Positions 9,010 through 16,928 of a stretch of DNA of 64,000 nucleotides are shown one piece after another. The translations under genes were made by a program, and so were the position numbers. Within the stretch, counting starts at the first letter, position 1, and every line of letters starts with the position of its first letter. Location of the stretch: positions 62,001 to 126,000 of the forward strand of contig NZ_JALHLE010000011.1 of NCBI RefSeq assembly GCF_022832385.1, written 5' to 3'. Under the pieces are notes generated by a model that was not told the DNA's origin, made no database searches, and saw only the letters and a program-made list of their open reading frames with translations. The stretch is from Novosphingobium album (ex Hu et al. 2023) (GTDB lineage: Bacteria; Pseudomonadota; Alphaproteobacteria; Sphingomonadales; Sphingomonadaceae).

Positions 9010-10185
9010 TTACATCGTCGGTTCAGGCGTGGAGGCGTCGTCTTCCAGATACCAGTTCAGCCATTCGTGGAAGTACTGGTTGCCGCGCTCGTTGCGGCCG
9101 AACACGAGATCGTCATGCGCGCCCGATTCCAGACCCTTCTGGATCTGCAGGCCGATGACGTAGTCTTCCTGATAGGTCACGTCGCGGAAGAAGTTCATGG
9201 CCCCTTCCACTGCTTCGCGGTCAGCCTCGTCCTTGATAGGATCGCGGCGCAGATAGTTCAGCACCGTGCGGTTCTTGTCAGGCGTCGGCCCGGGGAAAAG
9301 CTGAGCCACCTGCGTGATTTCCGGAGCGATGAAGATCGAGACATTGGGGAAGAAAATGCGGACAAAATCGTACCCGTTGTTTTCGCACTTGCCCCAGTCC
9401 TCGCGCGGCACATCCTTGAGCTGTTCGGCAATTGTATGCTGCGGAAAGCCGATGCGCATGTTCGGGCCAAAGCCTTCGTAGTGCGTGGTGTTCGAAGGGG
9501 TGCGCGGGAAGATCGTGTCGGGGTGAAGCGACTTGAAGTGGTAACCTTCGAGATAGCCGTCGAAGGCGATCTTCCAGTTCGCGCCCTCGATCGTGCGGTT
9601 ACCGAGGTAGGTCCAGTGGGCAAAGTCCAGCGCCTCGAAATCCTCCAGATAGCCCCGGAAATAGGCATCGAGGTCCATCGGCGCATTGGGCGTCAGGCAC
9701 ACGAAGATCATCCCCGCCCGCTCCTCGCAGGGCAGTTCGCGCAGGCCCAGATCGGACTTGTCGACGTCACCGAAGGTGCTCGCCTCGGCAATGCCGATCA
9801 GCTTGCCGTCGGCGCCGTAGGTCCACGAATGGTACTTGCAGGTGAAGCGCGCGCAGTTGCCCTTGCCCTCGGCCACAGGCGCGCCGCGGTGCGAACAGAC
9901 ATTGAGGAAGGCGCGGACCTTGCCCTGCTTGTCGCGGCTGATCAGCACCGGCATGCCGACCGCCTCCATTGCCTTGTAATCGCCGGGATTAGGCATTTCG
10001 GCTGTAAAGGCGAGCATCAGCGGCGTGCGCTTGAACACCAGCTCCATCTCTGCCTTGAACTGATCCTTGTCGGTATAGCTGCTCGACGGCACCCGGACCG
10101 GCTTGTCAGTCTGGAACGTCTTCTTGTTCTCGACATAGTCGAGCATGATTTCAGCAACATCGCCAAGGTGCTTTACGCGATCCAC
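9010..10185 (-). CDS. Rieske oxygenase alpha subunit (paralogue of the one at 16929-18113)
   Basis: 391 residues starting at GTG 10185 with GGGAGAA 6 bases upstream. Rieske ligands are C97-x-H99 and C116-x2-H119. The catalytic site reads FDGYLEGYHFKSLHP, with Glu at the bridging position and Gly-Tyr where related enzymes have Asn-Phe. It shares long blocks with the protein at 16929-18113 (DYKAM, GIAEASTFGDVD, REDWGK, ENNGYDF, FGRNE). It heads the operon with the TIM-barrel and EthD genes and is divergent from the acyl-CoA synthetase. No beta subunit. Substrate unknown. Confidence 0.94.
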   Translation of the reverse strand: MDRVKHLGDVAEIMLDYVENKKTFQTDKPVRVPSSSYTDKDQFKAEMELVFKRTPLMLAFTAEMPNPGDYKAMEAVGMPVLISRDKQGKVRAFLNVCSHRGAPVAEGKGNCARFTCKYHSWTYGADGKLIGIAEASTFGDVDKSDLGLRELPCEERAGMIFVCLTPNAPMDLDAYFRGYLEDFEALDFAHWTYLGNRTIEGANWKIAFDGYLEGYHFKSLHPDTIFPRTPSNTTHYEGFGPNMRIGFPQHTIAEQLKDVPREDWGKCENNGYDFVRIFFPNVSIFIAPEITQVAQLFPGPTPDKNRTVLNYLRRDPIKDEADREAVEGAMNFFRDVTYQEDYVIGLQIQKGLESGAHDDLVFGRNERGNQYFHEWLNWYLEDDASTPEPTM

Positions 10186-10266
10186 GGTCTTCTCCCGGAT
10201 TTGGTTCTGAACCCAAGTCTGGGCGAGCGCGGGTTTGGCGGCAAGCTGAACACAATGCTAGTTCGC

Positions 10267-10296
10267 TTGGCAATCTTGGCACTTTGGCCAGTTGGC
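10267..10296. promoter_or_regulatory. Four TTGGC iterations in the Rieske/acyl-CoA synthetase divergent promoter region
   Basis: TTGGC occurs four times in one direction at 10267, 10276, 10284 and 10292 (spacings 9, 8 and 8 bases); the last two sit in the overlapping repeat TTGGCCAGTTGGCCAA. The array is in the 143-base gap between divergent genes starting at 10185 and 10329. It looks like a multi-site regulator-binding region; the protein that binds it is unknown. Confidence 0.4.
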
Positions 10297-10328
10297 CAAC
10301 CGCATCAACCAAGGGCAGTCAAGGCAAC

Positions 10329-11963
10329 ATGACGGAGAGGAATAGCCCGACCTGGGCATGGCTTGAGATCCCCCCATCGCACCTTGCCGCCTACGCCGGC
10401 ACGGGCATCTGGGACGAACGCACCATTGCGGAGCAGGCTACGGCACTCGCCAAGGCCGATCCCGGGTTTGTCGCCCTGATCGACAACGGGGTAGAAGTCA
10501 CGCGCGCGGAGATCGTCGCCGATGCCGAGGCATTGTCGGCAAGCATGCATGCGCGCGGACTACGCCCAGGCGACGTGATCGCCTTCCAGGTGCCAAACTG
10601 GCGCGAGGCGATGATCATCAATCTCGCTGCCGCAATGTCGGGCCTCGTCGTCAATCCGATCGTGCCCATCTATCGCGACCATGAAGTCACGCTGATGCTC
10701 GGCGACTGCGGCGCCAAGGCGTTCTTCGTGCCTGCGAGCTTCCGCAAGTACGACTTCGCGGCGATGGCGCAACGCATCCGCGCCAACCTGCCCGACCTCG
10801 ACCACATTTTCACTGTGCGCGGCGAAGGGCCCAGCGACTACGAGGCGCTGCTGGCCGAAGGGCGCGGGATGACCTTCGAGCGTCCCCGCGTCGATCCGCT
10901 CGGCGTGAAGATGGTGCTCTACACCTCAGGCACCACCGGGCGCCCCAAGGGCGTGTTGCACAGCCACGTCTCAATCGCGCGGATTCTGCGTGAAAGCGGT
11001 GCCTACTGGGGCCTGATGCCCGGCGAAGGGACATTGATGCCCTCGCCGGTAACTCACGTCTCGGGCTATGCCAACGGGCTCGAGGCGCCGTTCATCTGTG
11101 GCACCCGCACGGTGCTGATGGAAGCCTGGAACGCGGACGAGGCCCTCGCCCTGATCGACCGCTACAAGCTCGTCGGCACCGTTGCGGCAACACCGTTCCT
11201 CGTCGAACTGGCGGCCGCCGCGCGCAGGACGGGCAACCGTCTGCCCAGCTTCCGCTTCTTCGCCTGCGGCGGCGCGGCCGTGCCCAACGACCTGATCCCG
11301 GCCGCCAATGCCGCCTTCGATCACTGCCGCGCCTTCCGCGTCTTCGGGGCATCCGAAGTGCCACTGGTGACCTTCGGATGGCCGAACGTGGAAACGCTCG
11401 CGGCCACCACGGACGGTGCCATCGTCGACTACGAGGTGCGCATCGTCGATCACGAAGACCGCGACGTGCCCGACGGCCAGGAAGGCGAAATCCTCGCCCG
11501 CGGCCCCGGCATGATGCTCGGTTACGCCGACGAGGCGCAGAGCCGCGAGGCGATCACTACCGACGGCTACTTCCGCACCGGCGACCTCGGTGTCCGCACG
11601 CCCGACAAGGCGATCACCATTACCGGCCGCAAGAAGGACCTGATCATCCGCGGCGGCGAGAACATCTCCGCCAAGGAGATCGAGGACGTGCTCCATGCGC
11701 ACCCCAACGTGCGCGAGGCCGCCGTGGTCGCCATGCCGCACGAACGGCTGGGTGAAGGCGTATGCGCCTATATCCTCGCTGACGGACACGTGCCCTCGCC
11801 GCAGGATCTGGCTGCGCACGTCGCCACGTCAGGTCTGGCGAAGCAGAAGATTCCGGAGCGGTTCGAGTACCGCGACGACCTGCCGCGCACCGCCTCGGGC
11901 AAGGTCCGCAAGGACATGCTCCGCGCGGATGTGAAGGCACTGGTGGAGAAGGCGGCGGGCTGA
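10329..11963 (+). CDS. AMP-forming acyl-CoA synthetase (class I adenylate-forming enzyme)
   Basis: 544 residues from the ATG at 10329. The in-frame ATG at 10284 would add 15 residues translated from the TTGGC array and is unlikely. The phosphate-binding motif is YTSGTTGRPKGV near residue 200, the hinge motif is YFRTGDLG then GRKKDLIIRGGENI near 435-450, and the catalytic Lys is in ASGKVRK near the C-terminus. It activates a carboxylic acid to an acyl-CoA using ATP. Relatives include medium-chain and cyclohexanecarboxylate ligases. In this cluster it probably primes a carboxylated ring or side chain for beta-oxidation. Confidence 0.93.
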   Translation: MTERNSPTWAWLEIPPSHLAAYAGTGIWDERTIAEQATALAKADPGFVALIDNGVEVTRAEIVADAEALSASMHARGLRPGDVIAFQVPNWREAMIINLAAAMSGLVVNPIVPIYRDHEVTLMLGDCGAKAFFVPASFRKYDFAAMAQRIRANLPDLDHIFTVRGEGPSDYEALLAEGRGMTFERPRVDPLGVKMVLYTSGTTGRPKGVLHSHVSIARILRESGAYWGLMPGEGTLMPSPVTHVSGYANGLEAPFICGTRTVLMEAWNADEALALIDRYKLVGTVAATPFLVELAAAARRTGNRLPSFRFFACGGAAVPNDLIPAANAAFDHCRAFRVFGASEVPLVTFGWPNVETLAATTDGAIVDYEVRIVDHEDRDVPDGQEGEILARGPGMMLGYADEAQSREAITTDGYFRTGDLGVRTPDKAITITGRKKDLIIRGGENISAKEIEDVLHAHPNVREAAVVAMPHERLGEGVCAYILADGHVPSPQDLAAHVATSGLAKQKIPERFEYRDDLPRTASGKVRKDMLRADVKALVEKAAG

Positions 11964-12059
11964 TTCTTCAAGGCAACGTAATCCCGGCAAAGGCCGGCAC
12001 GACGGGGGACGAACGACAAGCCACGCCCCCCTATTGACCCGTATGGACCTGGATCAGAC

Positions 12060-13529
12060 CTAACCCCAGTTCGCTCCCGCTGCGTGCGCCCCGGCGCGGC
12101 GGCCGAAGTAGCTGCCCGGCCCGAGGCTGAGCCCGCTCGCATAGGCCTTGCCGGTGCGCGGGATATGCGCGGCGCTGGCACCGACCACATAGAGGCCGGG
12201 AATGGCATTCGACTTGAGGTCGAGCGCGCGACCCACTTCGTCGGTCTTGATGCCGCCCAGCGTGATGAACAGGTAGCTCGACTTGTCGAAGCTGATGTCG
12301 AAGGCTGCGAACGCCCCCTGATTCAGCGGCTTGATCCAGTCCGGATGCTTGTGGAAGCGCGTGTCCACGCCCTTCTCGGCATCGGCATTGTAAGCCGCCA
12401 TGGTACGCACCAGCGAGCCTGCGGGCAGGTCGAGCCCGGCCTCCATTTCCTCGACCGTCTCCCAGCCGTCGACCAGCGTGTGATTGCTGAACGGGTTCTC
12501 CGGATAGGCGAAGATTTCCTCGTCGAGGATCAGGTAGGCGGTCTGCCCCGGCTGCTCCATCACGAAGTTCGCGAGACGGCCGTGATAGACATCCTCGGCC
12601 ACGAAACGCTCGCCGTTGCGATTGACGATGATGCCCTTGATGAGCTGCGCGGGCGGATAGATCGAGGCAGTCGGGATCACTCCGTCCATCGCCACTGCAT
12701 GGGCGCCTGCGGACATGCCGAGACGCACGCCCGCGCCGTCGTTGCTCGGGATCGCCAGCGGTTCGCTGGTCTCGCTCAGCAGCGGCAAATGTTCCTTCAG
12801 CAGCGGCTCGCACAGGTTGTGGCTGCCGCAGGCGATGATCACCCCGCGACGGGCCTTCACGAAGAACGTGCCCGTCGTCTGCTTGACCTCGACGCCCACC
12901 ACACGGCCATCATCGTCCTTCACCAGCGCGATCACGGCGCTGTCGTAGATCGCAGCGATGCCCTCGTCCTCGCAGCGCTGGAGCAGCGGCTGCATGCCGG
13001 CCGCCCCCGCATTTTCGCCCGCACCTGCCACCTTGTGGCCGCGCGGTGCAGGCTTCGCTGCCTCGCGGTAGGGCCAGGCCTTCTCGTTACCGGTCCACAT
13101 CAGGCAAGTCGTATCGAGGAGGAACACAGCCTTGCCCCCGAAATAAGTGCGCTCGAACGGGACGCCCTGCGCTTCCAGCCAGTCGAAATGCGCCTTGCTG
13201 TCGCGGCAGAAGGCAAGCGTCGCGTTGGGATCAAGCGGATCGCAGCAGGCCATCAGGAAGGCGGCCATCTCATCGGCATTGTCCTCGTAGCCCGCCGCTT
13301 CCTGCACTGCCGTGCCGCCGCCAAGGTAGAAGATGCCCGAAGACATCGCGCTGGCCCCGCCGCCGCCCGAGGCGCGCTCGACGATCAGCACATCCGCACC
13401 GGCCCGGTGCGCTTCGAGTGCCGCGCAGGTTCCCGCGACGCCCTGACCGGCCACGACGACATCGACCTCGCGCTCCCAGCCGGGAACGTCGGAAGCCAGC
13501 ACGACATCGGGAATTTCAGCGGCACTCAT
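12060..13529 (-). CDS. FAD-dependent oxidoreductase (FAD_binding_2; fumarate reductase/ketosteroid dehydrogenase type)
   Basis: 489 residues with an FAD dinucleotide-binding motif GQGVAGT at residues 29-35, an acidic strand end (IVERASGGGGAS), and the C-terminal FAD motif GLYVVGASAA ... GKAYASGLSLGPGSYFG. The family contains fumarate reductases, ketosteroid dehydrogenases and FAD-linked ring oxidases. It is the second gene of a two-gene operon: an SDR (13535-14338) ends 5 bases before its ATG. It is convergent with the acyl-CoA synthetase gene. Which C-C bond it oxidises or reduces cannot be read from the sequence. Confidence 0.9.
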   Translation of the reverse strand: MSAAEIPDVVLASDVPGWEREVDVVVAGQGVAGTCAALEAHRAGADVLIVERASGGGGASAMSSGIFYLGGGTAVQEAAGYEDNADEMAAFLMACCDPLDPNATLAFCRDSKAHFDWLEAQGVPFERTYFGGKAVFLLDTTCLMWTGNEKAWPYREAAKPAPRGHKVAGAGENAGAAGMQPLLQRCEDEGIAAIYDSAVIALVKDDDGRVVGVEVKQTTGTFFVKARRGVIIACGSHNLCEPLLKEHLPLLSETSEPLAIPSNDGAGVRLGMSAGAHAVAMDGVIPTASIYPPAQLIKGIIVNRNGERFVAEDVYHGRLANFVMEQPGQTAYLILDEEIFAYPENPFSNHTLVDGWETVEEMEAGLDLPAGSLVRTMAAYNADAEKGVDTRFHKHPDWIKPLNQGAFAAFDISFDKSSYLFITLGGIKTDEVGRALDLKSNAIPGLYVVGASAAHIPRTGKAYASGLSLGPGSYFGRRAGAHAAGANWG

Positions 13530-13534
13530 TGTGT

Positions 13535-14338
13535 TCAGCCCTCCATCGCCGCGGCAACGGCGGCATCGATTTCACTCTTCATCGGATTGCGGCGCAGCGT
13601 CAGACCGCCGTTCACCTGCAGGTTCTCGCCCGTCATGAAGCACTCGTCGCTGGCAAGAAACACGGCAGCCGCCGCGATATCGTCTGACGTGCCTATCCGC
13701 CCCAGCGGGTATCCGGCGAGGAACGCGTCGAACAGACCCGGCACCTGCTTGGCATCGGAGGTCATCGGCGTGTCAGTGAGTCCCGGCGAGATCGAATTCG
13801 CCCGCACCCCTTCCGCGCCGAACTCGTGCGCGACACAACGGATAACGTGATCGGCCCCGGCCTTGGTGCCCATGTAGGCGGCGTGGTCGTTGAGCATGAT
13901 CGTCGCGGTGGCGGAACTGATCTGGATGATCGAGCCCCCCTGCCCACCAGCCGAGCGCATCATCTTGCGCACCATGGCCTGATAGAAATGGAAAGGCCCG
14001 ACGTACTGCAGCATCGTCATCGCCATCAGTTCGTCATGCGTGGTTTCGAGGAACGGCTTGAGCAGGCCCCAGCCGGTGGCATTGATGGCGATATCGAATC
14101 CACCCAGCTTCTGCCCAGCTTCGTCTGCGAAGGCATCGACGCTGACCTGGTCGGTCAGGTCACAAGTGGCCCATTCGCAGTCATGCTGCGCAGCAAAATC
14201 CTGCAGCACACTTTCCTTGCGCCCGGAGACAAGCACCGCCGCGCCTTCATCGAGAAAGCGCTTCGCGATGTGCTGTCCCATGTTGTCAGGGCTGCTGGCT
14301 CCCAGAATGACGGCGCGCTTTCCCTGCAGGCGTCCCAT
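13535..14338 (-). CDS. Short-chain dehydrogenase/reductase
   Basis: 267 residues from the ATG at 14338, which has a GAGGAGAG site 4-11 bases upstream; the longer frame back to 14434 has no ribosome site. The cofactor motif is GASSPDNMG, an enoyl-ACP reductase-like variant of TGxxxGxG, followed by INATGWG. The catalytic Ser, Tyr, Lys appear as QISSAT, then YMGTK. The C-terminus has the usual MTGENLQVNGG. It precedes the FAD flavoprotein gene in the same transcript and is divergent from the SDR at 14502. Confidence 0.91.
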   Translation of the reverse strand: MGRLQGKRAVILGASSPDNMGQHIAKRFLDEGAAVLVSGRKESVLQDFAAQHDCEWATCDLTDQVSVDAFADEAGQKLGGFDIAINATGWGLLKPFLETTHDELMAMTMLQYVGPFHFYQAMVRKMMRSAGGQGGSIIQISSATATIMLNDHAAYMGTKAGADHVIRCVAHEFGAEGVRANSISPGLTDTPMTSDAKQVPGLFDAFLAGYPLGRIGTSDDIAAAAVFLASDECFMTGENLQVNGGLTLRRNPMKSEIDAAVAAAMEG

Positions 14339-14501
14339 ATCTCTCTCCTCGGGTTCTCTTGTCCGAAAGAGAGCTAGCACGCGCACCGCGCCGTTATTCC
14401 TGATCAAAAGTGTAGTGGCCCGCATGGCCCGCACCGGCGAAGAGAGACATTCGCAAGGAAGCCGGAACCCGATTCCGGCAAGTGGCAGAGGAACTGATCA
14501 C

Positions 14502-15263
14502 ATGGATCTCGGACTGAAGGGCAAGAAAGCCATTCTGGTAGGCGCCAACGGCGGCATCGGCCGCGTGGTGGCCAAGACGCTCGCCGGCGAAGGCTGCGCC
14601 GTCGCGATTTGCGGCCGCTCGCAAGGCAAGGTTGATATCGTCGCCTCCGAACTCGCCGCCGCCGGCGTTCCGCACTATACCGAAGCGCTCGACGTGACCG
14701 ATGCCGAAGCCGTGCCCGCCTTCGTCGAGAAGGCCGCAGGCGAACTGGGCGGCTGCGACATCTTCATCAGCTTCACGTCAATCAACCCCGGCGAGGATAC
14801 CGACGCGGCCTGGGAAACGGTCCTCAAGACCGACATCCTGCCGATGCGCCGTGGCATTGCTGCAGCCAAGCCCTATCTCATCGCCTCCGACGACGGCTCG
14901 ATCGTGTGCATGAGCTCAACCGGAGCCGTCGAGGAATTCATGGGCGTGCAGCCCTACAACGCACTCAAGGCCGCCGTGATCAACTACAGCGCCGCGCTCT
15001 CTCAGTCGCTGGCAGCCGAAGGCATCCGCGCCAACTGCATCACCCCCGGCCCGGTCTGGACCGACGACGGCCCCTGGCCGCAGATCAAGGAGGCCGCGCC
15101 CGAATTCTTCGACTCGATCGTCGCCCAGATCCCGGCCGGCCGCATGACCACCGGCGAGGAACTGGCCAAGGCGATCGTCTTCACCGCCTCGCCGGCCTGC
15201 AAGGCGATGACCGGCACCAACATCGTGATCGACGGCGCCTTCACCAAGCGCGTGCAGTTCTGA
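14502..15263 (+). CDS. Short-chain dehydrogenase/reductase
   Basis: 253 residues from the ATG at 14502 (GAGGAA about 10 bases upstream); a far longer open frame upstream of it is only read-through. Motifs: VGANGGIG near residues 13-20, CMSSTGA with the catalytic Ser, YNALK with Tyr and Lys, and GTNIVIDG at the end. The usual NNAG is replaced by FISFTSIN, so the central motif is atypical. Monocistronic: a strong intrinsic terminator follows 35 bases after the stop, before the double-Rieske operon. Confidence 0.91.
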   Translation: MDLGLKGKKAILVGANGGIGRVVAKTLAGEGCAVAICGRSQGKVDIVASELAAAGVPHYTEALDVTDAEAVPAFVEKAAGELGGCDIFISFTSINPGEDTDAAWETVLKTDILPMRRGIAAAKPYLIASDDGSIVCMSSTGAVEEFMGVQPYNALKAAVINYSAALSQSLAAEGIRANCITPGPVWTDDGPWPQIKEAAPEFFDSIVAQIPAGRMTTGEELAKAIVFTASPACKAMTGTNIVIDGAFTKRVQF

Positions 15264-15298
15264 TCATCTGAAATCCCACCCTTATAAAGGGTTCTTTG

Positions 15299-15337
15299 GC
15301 GGCGGACCTTCGAGCAAGGGTCCGCCGCTCTTTTTTT
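15299..15337 (+). terminator. Intrinsic terminator after the SDR gene
   Basis: GCGGCGGACC (15299-15308) pairs perfectly with GGTCCGCCGC (15319-15328) around a 10-base loop, followed by TC and seven Ts. This insulates the SDR at 14502 from the Rieske operon that starts at 15514. Confidence 0.9.
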
Positions 15338-15444
15338 GCGTTGATGGCGCCCGATCAAAAAAGGCATGTTTGCCTGTTACTTGCACTTACCCCGCTATTT
15401 CCCTGCACTTCCTAGTCAAAATAATAGGGCAAAAAGGTCATTTT

Positions 15445-15460
15445 CTTGACCTCGATCAAG
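15445..15460. promoter_or_regulatory. Short palindrome upstream of the double-Rieske operon
   Basis: CTTGA (15445-15449) and TCAAG (15456-15460) form a perfect inverted repeat with a 6-base spacer, 54 bases before the ATG of the Rieske gene at 15514. The 15338-15513 gap otherwise holds an A/T-richer stretch (15405-15445) that probably contains the promoter. The palindrome could be an operator; this is inference. Confidence 0.3.
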
Positions 15461-15513
15461 CGCCCGAACGCCGTTTATGAGATTTCCTTTCCAACGAAAA
15501 CGGAGAGGTACGA

Positions 15514-16914
15514 ATGGCTGATTTCGATTCTCGCGATGGCTTCCATCCCGCCCGCTGCCCCGGCCCCGGCTGGGAGGAAATTCTCGCTGCAGACGACATC
15601 GCACCGCCTGATTTCGTGGCGCAGGATCACTATCAGTACCTCGGCTCCGAAGCGATCGATGCGAAACGCTATTACGATCCGGAATTCTTCGCCCTCGAGA
15701 AGGAGCGCATGTGGCCACGCGTGTGGCAGTTCGCCGCGCGCGAGGAAGACCTGCCCGAACCGGGTGACTACGTTACTTATGAGAACGCCGGCCGTTCCTA
15801 CCTCATCGTTCGGCAGGACGACGGCGATGTCAGGGCGTTCCATAACGTCTGCCTTCACCGCGGACGCAAGCTCGCGACCGGCAGCGGCAATGCCGAGCAG
15901 TTTCTCTGCCCCTTCCACGGCTTTTCGTGGAACCCGGACGGACAACTGCGCAACATTCCCTGCCGCTGGGACTTCGGCCACCTGACCGACGAGAAGATGA
16001 AACTTCCGCAGGCCAGCGTGGGCCGCTGGCAGGGCTACATCTTCGTGCGCGAAAGCGATGAAGGTCCGACGCTGGAGGAATTCCTCAGTCCCCTGCCCGA
16101 ATACTTCAAGCGCTGGAAGCACGATGAATGCGTGACTGTCGCCTGGGTCGGCAAGGTCGTGAAGGCGAACTGGAAGATCACCATGGAAGCCTTCATGGAA
16201 AGCTACCACGCCTACGTCACCCACCCGCAACTGCTGCCGTTCACAGGCGATGCCAATGCGGCCTATCACGTGCTCTCCGACCATGTGAACGTGAACTACA
16301 CGCCCTTCGGCGTGGTCAGCCCGCACATGAGCGACAAGAAGTTTTCGGAACAGTGGATCATCGAGGAGTTCGGCAAGTACAACGGCCGCTCCGCCGACAA
16401 CTACGACGCCGAGGACGATGCCGGTGCGGTTTCCGTGCCCGATGGCCAGACGGCCCGTCAGGCGCTGGGCGCGGCCATGCGCAAGACTTCGCAGAAAATG
16501 TTCGGCGGCGACTATTCCGAGGTCTCCGAAAGCGAACTGCTCGACGCGCTGGTGTTCAACGTGTTCCCGAACTTCGCGCCCTGGGGCGGGTTCATGCCCA
16601 ACATCGTCTACCGCTGGCGCCCCTGGCCCGATCAGGACCACTGCCTGATGGAAGTGCGCGTGATCGCCCGCGTGCCCGAAGGCCAGCCCCGCCCCGCCGG
16701 TGTCCCCATGCACATGCTCGGCGAGGACGAAGACTGGTCCGACGCCCCCGAACTCGGCGTGCTGGGTGGCGTGGTCGATCAGGACATGAGCAACATGGAA
16801 CTGACCCACGAGGGCCTCAAGGCCTCGAAGAACCAGCGCGTCGAACTGGGCGACTATCAGGAAGTGCGCATCCGCCACCTCCACCAGACGCTCGACAAGT
16901 ACCTCGCCGACTGA
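15514..16914 (+). CDS. Rieske oxygenase alpha subunit
   Basis: 466 residues, the longest of the five here. Rieske ligands are C113-x-H115 and C132-x2-H135 (CLHRGRKL ... CPFHGF). The iron site is MEAFMESYHAYVTHP near residue 230, again with Glu at the bridging position. A GGAGAGG site precedes the ATG. It is the first gene of a two-gene operon with another, clearly different, Rieske alpha subunit 14 bases downstream. Two alpha-type oxygenases in tandem suggest consecutive hydroxylations or alternative substrates, since neither resembles a beta subunit. Confidence 0.94.
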   Translation: MADFDSRDGFHPARCPGPGWEEILAADDIAPPDFVAQDHYQYLGSEAIDAKRYYDPEFFALEKERMWPRVWQFAAREEDLPEPGDYVTYENAGRSYLIVRQDDGDVRAFHNVCLHRGRKLATGSGNAEQFLCPFHGFSWNPDGQLRNIPCRWDFGHLTDEKMKLPQASVGRWQGYIFVRESDEGPTLEEFLSPLPEYFKRWKHDECVTVAWVGKVVKANWKITMEAFMESYHAYVTHPQLLPFTGDANAAYHVLSDHVNVNYTPFGVVSPHMSDKKFSEQWIIEEFGKYNGRSADNYDAEDDAGAVSVPDGQTARQALGAAMRKTSQKMFGGDYSEVSESELLDALVFNVFPNFAPWGGFMPNIVYRWRPWPDQDHCLMEVRVIARVPEGQPRPAGVPMHMLGEDEDWSDAPELGVLGGVVDQDMSNMELTHEGLKASKNQRVELGDYQEVRIRHLHQTLDKYLAD

Positions 16915-16928
16915 AGGAGCCCCCTGAC

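Noticed and set aside
10284-10328. Earlier ATG for the acyl-CoA synthetase
   Set aside because: It would translate through the TTGGC repeats and lacks a ribosome site; the conserved protein begins after 10329.
16128-16928. 267-codon N-terminal extension of the second Rieske gene of the operon
   Set aside because: It lies in another frame of the preceding Rieske gene; a GAAGGAG site and conserved protein start are at 16929.
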